Shown piece after piece: positions 53,640 through 58,540 of a DNA stretch of 58,540 bases (positions are counted from its first letter, which is position 1; each line of letters opens with the position of its first letter). A model generated the notes under the pieces. The model saw only the letters and a program-made list of their open reading frames with translations. It searched no databases and was not told the origin of the DNA. The stretch comes from a bacterium (GTDB lineage Bacteria > Bacteroidota > Bacteroidia > Chitinophagales > Saprospiraceae): NCBI GenBank assembly GCA_024742755.1, contig JANSXW010000021.1, positions 1 through 58,540 on the forward strand, given 5' to 3'. A program made the translations under genes and the position numbers.

Positions 53640-53912
53640 ATGACAAATCAAATAACTGTAGAAACCCCCGCTGCGACCCACACGATTCAAAACCGCGTCA
53701 TTGATTTGATCAGCTGGCGTTTGAATATGCCGGTTGATAATATTCACCCTTACAGCCGCCTTCAGGAAGACCTCTATCTGGATGCTATCGACCTGATGCT
53801 GCTGATCGCAGAGCTGGAAAGCCGCTTCAACGCTTACCTTTCTGCGGAGGAATATGATGCGATTGAAACCGTGGAGGATGCCACCAATTATCTAATGAAG
53901 TATGCCGCTTAG
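53640..53912 (+). CDS. Acyl-carrier-protein-like protein lacking the phosphopantetheine serine
   Basis: 90 residues from ATG 53640 (MTNQITVETPAATHTIQNRV); the TTG frame upstream is unlikely because it overlaps the terminator. The four-helix ACP pattern is visible. It includes VIDLISWRLNMPVDNIHPYS, helix II EDLYLDAIDLMLLIAELESR and TVEDATNYLMKYAA. The carrier serine of the DSL motif is Ala here (DAI, codon GCT), so the protein should not carry a 4'-phosphopantetheine arm. It may act as a structural or regulatory partner instead. No fatty-acid or polyketide genes flank it. Confidence 0.75.
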   Translation: MTNQITVETPAATHTIQNRVIDLISWRLNMPVDNIHPYSRLQEDLYLDAIDLMLLIAELESRFNAYLSAEEYDAIETVEDATNYLMKYAA

Positions 53913-54372
53913 TGACGGAGGGAAAATCGTATCGTTTATTTCCGTCAAACCACTTTTGAAAAGGCAGCTTTAATTAGTACGCATGAACTACTTTCAGCAC
54001 AGGTAGAGGCGCTGGCTTGTACCGAAAAAACACAACAGCAAGTGTTCCCTGTTCGCAGAGAGCACTTGTTCTGCTTACAGGCATTCCCTTCTGCTGCCGC
54101 AGGCTCACAAGCAGTGTGGAAAACTCTTTCCCGATTTAGTTTTTTGGCTCAACCGAAAGCCCTATTTTCGGTGTTATACTGACGATTGAATGGTTTGCCA
54201 CAGCAAACCATTCAATCGTCAGTATTTACGCTGGGAAGTGGCTTGCGATTGCCCTGATAAGCTACGCTTCGTCACGGGCGATGCTGCAAACCACTTCATA
54301 TTGCGTATATCGTAGAAACTGTCAATAACAGCTCGAAAAGCCTTCCTTTTTTCAGCCGAAACCGATAATACC
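53913..54372. other. 460-nt intergenic region rich in inverted repeats
   Basis: It holds three hairpin-forming segments: 54035-54073 (imperfect, AAGTG/CACTT core), 54176-54225 (perfect, listed separately) and 54235-54297 (GAAGTGG/CCACTTC outer stem). No protein-coding signal was seen. It could contain a structured RNA or the remains of a mobile element. Confidence 0.5.
54176..54225. repeat. 50-bp perfect hairpin
   Basis: Two 23-bp arms, ATACTGACGATTGAATGGTT plus TGC (54176-54198) and its exact complement (54203-54225), around CACA. It is not followed by a T run, so it is not a typical terminator. Confidence 0.85.
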
Positions 54373-57300
54373 ATGCCGGAATTCGTACACCTGCACTGTC
54401 ATACTCAATATTCACTGCTCGACGGCGCTTCCGAGATCGGTGCCATGATGGACAAAGCCGCCAAGGATGGCCAGAAAGGCGTTGCCCTGACGGACCACGG
54501 CAATATGTTTGGCGCTTTCAAGTTTGTGGCGGAGGCAGAAAGGCGCGACCTCAAGCCTATCATTGGCTGTGAGTTTTACGTGGTGGAGGACCGGCATAAG
54601 AAAGCCTTCTCCAGAGCCAAAGGGGAAAGAGACCGCCGCTACCACCAACTCATGCTGGCCAAAAACCAGAAAGGGTATGAAAACCTGAGCAAGCTCTGCT
54701 CCCTGGGCTTTATCGAGGGCACCTACAGCAAGTACCCCCGTATCGACAAGGAATTAATTGAAAAGTACCACGAAGGCCTGGTCGTCACTTCCTGTTGCAT
54801 TGGTGCCATCATCCCTCAGCTCTTCCTCGAAGGCAAGGATGAGGAAGCCGAGCAGGAACTCAAGTGGTGGCTCAACCTCTTTGGCGACGATTACTACATC
54901 GAGCTGCAGCGCCACCGCGGGCTGGACAATATCGATATCGGCAAAGACAGCAAAGGCAATCCGATCTACTCTAACCTCAGCCAGGAAGCCGTCAACCAAA
55001 AGCTGCTGAAGCTGGCCCAAAAGCACAACGTCAAGGTCATTGCCACCAATGATTCTCACTACGTGGAGGAAGACGACTGGATGCCCCACGATATCCTGCT
55101 CTGCATCAACACCGGCAGCCTGCTGGAGGAGGGCACCCGTTTCAAGTTCCCGAGTTCCGACTTCTACTTCAAGACACAGCAGCAGATGTCAGAGCTGTTC
55201 CACGACCATGAAGAGGCCGTGGCGAACACCATTGAGATTTACGACAAGATCGATAAGCTCACGCTGGCCCGGGACATCCTCCTGCCGGCTTTCCCCATGC
55301 CGGAGCAATTTGCCACGCAGGACGATTACCTGCGCCACCTGACCTACGAGGGAGCCAAAAAACGATACGGCACCATCACGCCTGAGATCAAGGAACGCCT
55401 CGACTTCGAGCTTTCTGTGATTGAGAATTCCGGCTATCCCGGCTACTTCCTCATCGTGCAGGATTTCACCACCACGGCGCGGGAGATGGGCGTTTCTGTT
55501 GGCCCCGGGCGGGGCTCGGCGGCGGGCTCGGCAGTGGCCTACTGTGTGGGCATTACGAATGTGGACCCGATCAAATACGACCTCCTGTTTGAGCGATTCC
55601 TCAACCCGGAGCGGATTTCCATGCCGGATATTGATATTGACTTTGATGACGAAGGCCGGCAAAAGGTCATCGACTATGTGATCGACAAATACGGGCAAAA
55701 CCAGGTCGCCCAAATTGTCACCTACGGTACCATGGCCGCCAAATCCAGCCTGCGCGATGTAGGCCGGGTGATGGACGTGCCGCTTTCCGAAGTGGACCGG
55801 GTGGCCAAAACCTTCCCCAACCACCTCAAAGCCAGCCTCGCCAAAGTGCTGAAGGACGGCGATATCGACGATAAGCTCAAAGGCGCTCTCAACAGCGAAG
55901 AGCGCGAAAAAGCCTATCAGTTCCGGCAACTGGCTGAGGCGGATGATAAAATCGGGCAGATGATCCAAACGGCCCGCAAACTCGAAGGCTCCGTCCGGAA
56001 TACAGGCATCCACGCCTGTGGGGTGGTCATCACACCGGATGATATCACCCGCTACGTACCGGTGACGGCGGACAAGGACACCGGCATGCTCGTTTCTCAG
56101 TTTGACAACAGCGTGGCGGAAGACGCTGGTCTGCTTAAGATGGACTTCCTGGGGCTAAAGACCCTTACCATCATTAAGAAGGCGGTGGCCATGGCAGAGC
56201 AAAACCACGATGTCAAGCTCGATATGGATATGATCCCGCTGGATGATCCGAAGACCTACGAGCTCTTCCAGCGCGGTGAAACGGTCGGCATTTTCCAGTA
56301 CGAGTCCGCAGGCATGCAGAAGTACATGAAGGAACTCAAGCCCACCGCCTTTGAGGACCTTATCGCCATGAACGCCCTCTACCGTCCTGGTCCGCTGGAG
56401 TACATCCCGGAATTTATCGACCGCAAGCACGGGCGCAAACCGGTGACTTTCGACTTGCCGGATATGAAGGAGTACCTGGAGGAAACTTATGGTATTACGG
56501 TCTATCAGGAGCAGGTGATGTTGCTTTCGCAAAAGCTGGCCGGCTTTACCAAAGGCCAGGCGGATATGCTGCGGAAGGGCATGGGTAAGAAGAAAAAGAA
56601 GATCATCGACGAGTTGCATCCTAAGTTTATCGAAGGCGGGGTGGAGCGCGGCCATGATAAAGACAAACTGGAGAAAGTCTGGAAGGACTGGGAAGCATTC
56701 GCTTCTTACGCATTTAACAAGTCGCACTCGACCTGCTATGCCTTTGTTGCCTTCCAAACCGCCTACCTCAAGGCGCATTACCCGGCGGAGTTCATGGCCA
56801 GTGTGCTCACCAACAACAAGAACGACATCAGCAAGGTGACTTTCTTCCTGCAGGAATGCAAGCGCATGGGGCTGAGCGTTCTCGGGCCAAGTGTGAATGA
56901 ATCGGTTGCCGACTTCTCGGTAGACAAAAGCGGGAACATCCGTTTTGGCCTGACCGCCCTGCGTGGGGTGGGAGAGGGGCCTGTGGAAGCCATTGTGGAG
57001 GAGCGGGACGCTAATGGCCAATATGAGAGTATATTTGACCTGGTGCGCCGCCTCAATCTGCGTTCCATCAATAAAAAGGTGATGGAAAGCCTGGCGATGG
57101 GCGGTGGTTTTGACTGCTTTGAGGAAACCCACCGGGCGCAGTATTTTACGCCCTCTGATAAGTTCGACAGCCTTTTGGAGCATGCCCTGCGCTACGGCAA
57201 TGCCTATCAGGCGCAAAAGGCACAGGCGGTGAATTCTCTTTTTGGAGATTCAGATGAAGTGCTGATCCCTGAACCCGATATGCCCGAGTGCGAGCCCTGG

Positions 57301-57936
57301 CCGCTCATCGAGCAGCTCAACAATGAGAAAAACGTCACCGGCATCTTCATTAGCGGGCACCCGCTCGATGACTACAAAGTAGAAGTGGAAAACTTCACCA
57401 ACTGCCCATTGGATCAGGTGGAAGACAGCAAAAACCGGCCTTCCCTCAACGTAGCTGGCATGGTGATCAATGCCCGTCACCTTATCAGCAAAAACGGCAA
57501 TGGCTGGGGCATCTTCGAACTGCAGGACTACAATGGCTCCCTGGAGTTCAAGCTCTTTGGGGAGGACTACCAGAAGTTCAAGCACCTGCTGGAAATCGGG
57601 AAAGCGCTCTACCTCAACCTGGGCTGGCAGAAGAGCTGGCGCGATGAGAGCCTGGAAGTCAAGGTGAAAGAAGTAAAACTCCTGGACGGCATTGCTGAAA
57701 ATATGACCGATGCCATCACCCTGAAGATACCGGTAGAAGGACTGACCATGGAGCTCATCGAAGCTGTGGACAAAGCCTGCGCCGAGCACGCCGGCCCGCA
57801 CAGCCTCCGCATGGAGATCATCGACCGTTCCAAGCGCCTGAAGCTGAAGATGAAAGCCAAGCAGCGGAAAGTGAATGCCGCGAACGGGTTTATTGCGGAG
57901 CTGGAGAAGATTGGGGTGGAGTATGTGTTGAATTAA
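54373..57936 (+). CDS. dnaE: DNA polymerase III alpha subunit
   Basis: 1187 residues, full length. The N-terminal PHP domain has FVHLHCHTQYSLLDGASEIG and VALTDHGNMFG. The palm has GPGRGSAAGSAVAYCVGITN and the catalytic aspartates in MPDIDIDFDDEGRQKVIDY. The thumb and fingers carry GIFQYESAGMQKYMKELKP, YRPGPLEY and FAFNKSHST-like text (seen as YAFNKSHSTCYAFVAFQTAY). The helix-hairpin-helix lies near 860, and an OB-type domain (about 1010-1090) has SLNVAGMVINARHLISKNG. It is the replicative polymerase of the DnaE1 type. A 56-bp palindrome begins within its last codons. Confidence 0.98.
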   Translation: MPEFVHLHCHTQYSLLDGASEIGAMMDKAAKDGQKGVALTDHGNMFGAFKFVAEAERRDLKPIIGCEFYVVEDRHKKAFSRAKGERDRRYHQLMLAKNQKGYENLSKLCSLGFIEGTYSKYPRIDKELIEKYHEGLVVTSCCIGAIIPQLFLEGKDEEAEQELKWWLNLFGDDYYIELQRHRGLDNIDIGKDSKGNPIYSNLSQEAVNQKLLKLAQKHNVKVIATNDSHYVEEDDWMPHDILLCINTGSLLEEGTRFKFPSSDFYFKTQQQMSELFHDHEEAVANTIEIYDKIDKLTLARDILLPAFPMPEQFATQDDYLRHLTYEGAKKRYGTITPEIKERLDFELSVIENSGYPGYFLIVQDFTTTAREMGVSVGPGRGSAAGSAVAYCVGITNVDPIKYDLLFERFLNPERISMPDIDIDFDDEGRQKVIDYVIDKYGQNQVAQIVTYGTMAAKSSLRDVGRVMDVPLSEVDRVAKTFPNHLKASLAKVLKDGDIDDKLKGALNSEEREKAYQFRQLAEADDKIGQMIQTARKLEGSVRNTGIHACGVVITPDDITRYVPVTADKDTGMLVSQFDNSVAEDAGLLKMDFLGLKTLTIIKKAVAMAEQNHDVKLDMDMIPLDDPKTYELFQRGETVGIFQYESAGMQKYMKELKPTAFEDLIAMNALYRPGPLEYIPEFIDRKHGRKPVTFDLPDMKEYLEETYGITVYQEQVMLLSQKLAGFTKGQADMLRKGMGKKKKKIIDELHPKFIEGGVERGHDKDKLEKVWKDWEAFASYAFNKSHSTCYAFVAFQTAYLKAHYPAEFMASVLTNNKNDISKVTFFLQECKRMGLSVLGPSVNESVADFSVDKSGNIRFGLTALRGVGEGPVEAIVEERDANGQYESIFDLVRRLNLRSINKKVMESLAMGGGFDCFEETHRAQYFTPSDKFDSLLEHALRYGNAYQAQKAQAVNSLFGDSDEVLIPEPDMPECEPWPLIEQLNNEKNVTGIFISGHPLDDYKVEVENFTNCPLDQVEDSKNRPSLNVAGMVINARHLISKNGNGWGIFELQDYNGSLEFKLFGEDYQKFKHLLEIGKALYLNLGWQKSWRDESLEVKVKEVKLLDGIAENMTDAITLKIPVEGLTMELIEAVDKACAEHAGPHSLRMEIIDRSKRLKLKMKAKQRKVNAANGFIAELEKIGVEYVLN

Positions 57937-57987
57937 TGCGGGTAGGTGGAAGGCACTCCGGAGTGCCTTCCACCTACCCGCATTAAT
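57932..57987. repeat. 56-bp perfect palindrome over the dnaE stop
   Basis: Each half is 28 nt (57932-57959 and 57960-57987) and the halves are exact reverse complements with no spacer. The core is AAGGCACTCCGGAGTGCCTT. It includes the dnaE TAA. No T run follows; as RNA it would form a very stable hairpin and could end transcription or protect the mRNA. Confidence 0.9.
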
Positions 57988-58094
57988 AAGTTTGCGTTAT
58001 TGGTCAAAACAGCTTATATTACATTGTTCTTTCTGGGAAATTCAAGTTTTCATTTGATCTCTCCAGTCTCTCTTAACAGTTATGTAAATCAAGT

Positions 58095-58540
58095 ATGATG
58101 AAAAAGCTATTCTTCTTTCTTTCTTTCTTTCTTTTGAACTATTAGCCCAATGTCCGCCTACAGGTTTTGGAAAGTGTTTGGAAAACGATCCATCTGAATA
58201 TATCTGCATTGAAGCCCCTACGTCAGGGGCATTCAAAATCAGTGACTTTGTTGGTTCTAATCCTGGCGATCTTCCACCTGGGGGTGGGGTTGTAAGCGTT
58301 ATAATTGATGGTAATTTAATTGTTGATATAGATTATTCATTCGATCCCGGTTCTCATGTGTTGTTAACCTCTAATTCAAGTATTAGTGTGACAGATCAGC
58401 TTGCTGTTCCTAATCAGAATAGCCCTAAATTAATATTTGATGGTACTATTATCTCATCATGTGGGAACGATAGGTGGTCTTTTATTAGCGCTACAGATGA
58501 ATTTTCAGAGATAAGTTTTATAAACGGAACAATTGCAAAG
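58095..58540 (+). pseudogene. Secreted-protein gene switched off by a CTTT repeat (partial, runs off the window)
   Basis: ATG 58095 opens MMKKLFFFLSFF, a signal peptide, but after five CTTT units (58115-58134) the frame ends at TAG 58143-58145. In the frame shifted by one, ELLAQCPPTGFGKCLENDPS continues open to the window end with no stop (about 135 codons). One more CTTT unit, or two fewer, would join them as a normal signal peptide ending near LLAQ. The downstream part is beta-rich (SVTDQLAVPNQNSPKLIFDG, ISFINGTIAK), as in right-handed beta-helix surface proteins. The segment is clearly AT-richer than its neighbours. Confidence 0.7.
58115..58134 (+). repeat. CTTT tetranucleotide repeat, 5 units
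   Basis: Five tandem CTTT units inside the signal-peptide coding region of the following gene. Four-base units change the reading frame on gain or loss, the standard layout for slipped-strand phase variation. Confidence 0.85.

Overview
The window looks like chromosome from a Bacteroidota bacterium, most likely class Saprospiria; this placement is inferred. The support is: several secreted proteins with type IX secretion (T9SS) type A C-terminal sorting domains; promoters of the Bacteroidota form (TTG or TTTG, about 16-24 nt, TAnnTTTG) and few Shine-Dalgarno sites; BshB1 for bacillithiol; a DUF4465/TonB cobalamin locus; and a CrtD-CruF-CrtZ carotenoid cassette of the saproxanthin/myxol kind. 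No integrase, phage structural gene, complete insertion sequence, CRISPR array or rRNA was seen. Most of the window is ordinary core genome with small accessory scars.

Layout. 1-7.6 kb: the tail of one T9SS cargo protein and a complete 2301-residue multi-domain one with a dockerin-like segment. 7.7-16.7 kb: an HtrA-family protease and an acyl-CoA carboxylase carboxyltransferase, small secreted or membrane unknowns, an RlmL-type RNA methyltransferase, a histidine kinase and BshB1. 16.8-20.8 kb: riboflavin synthase and the carotenoid end-group cassette. 20.9-26 kb, minus strand: carA, eno, a DivIC/FtsB-like gene and sucD, plus an OmpA-domain protein. 26.4-31 kb: a TlpA-like thioredoxin, a 236-bp fold-back element, and hisG-hisD-hisC. 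The his genes have a histidine-codon leader peptide and terminator in front, and a dead toxin-antitoxin module between hisD and hisC. tRNA-Phe lies just upstream.

31.3-35.3 kb, minus strand: a cobalamin riboswitch controls a BtuB-like receptor, a T9SS-secreted DUF4465 protein and a DUF6580 membrane protein. 35.3-45 kb: secreted and envelope proteins (choice-of-anchor-L/PKD protein, M1 aminopeptidase, LVIVD-repeat lipoproteins, beta-barrel, DUF2911, TPR-PD40-OmpA). 45.2-54 kb: a sigma/anti-sigma pair, LepA, an NtrC-type regulator without a DNA-binding domain, a LOG-family protein, a vanadium-haloperoxidase-like lipoprotein and an acyl-carrier-like protein lacking its serine. 54-58.5 kb: dnaE flanked by striking palindromes, then an AT-rich secreted-protein gene whose signal peptide is broken by a CTTT tandem repeat, which suggests phase variation.

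The most informative signals are the his attenuator with the toxin-antitoxin scar, the B12 operon, the CTTT-switched surface gene, the fold-back element at the tlpA stop codon, and the likely CrtD identity of a gene usually labelled phytoene desaturase.
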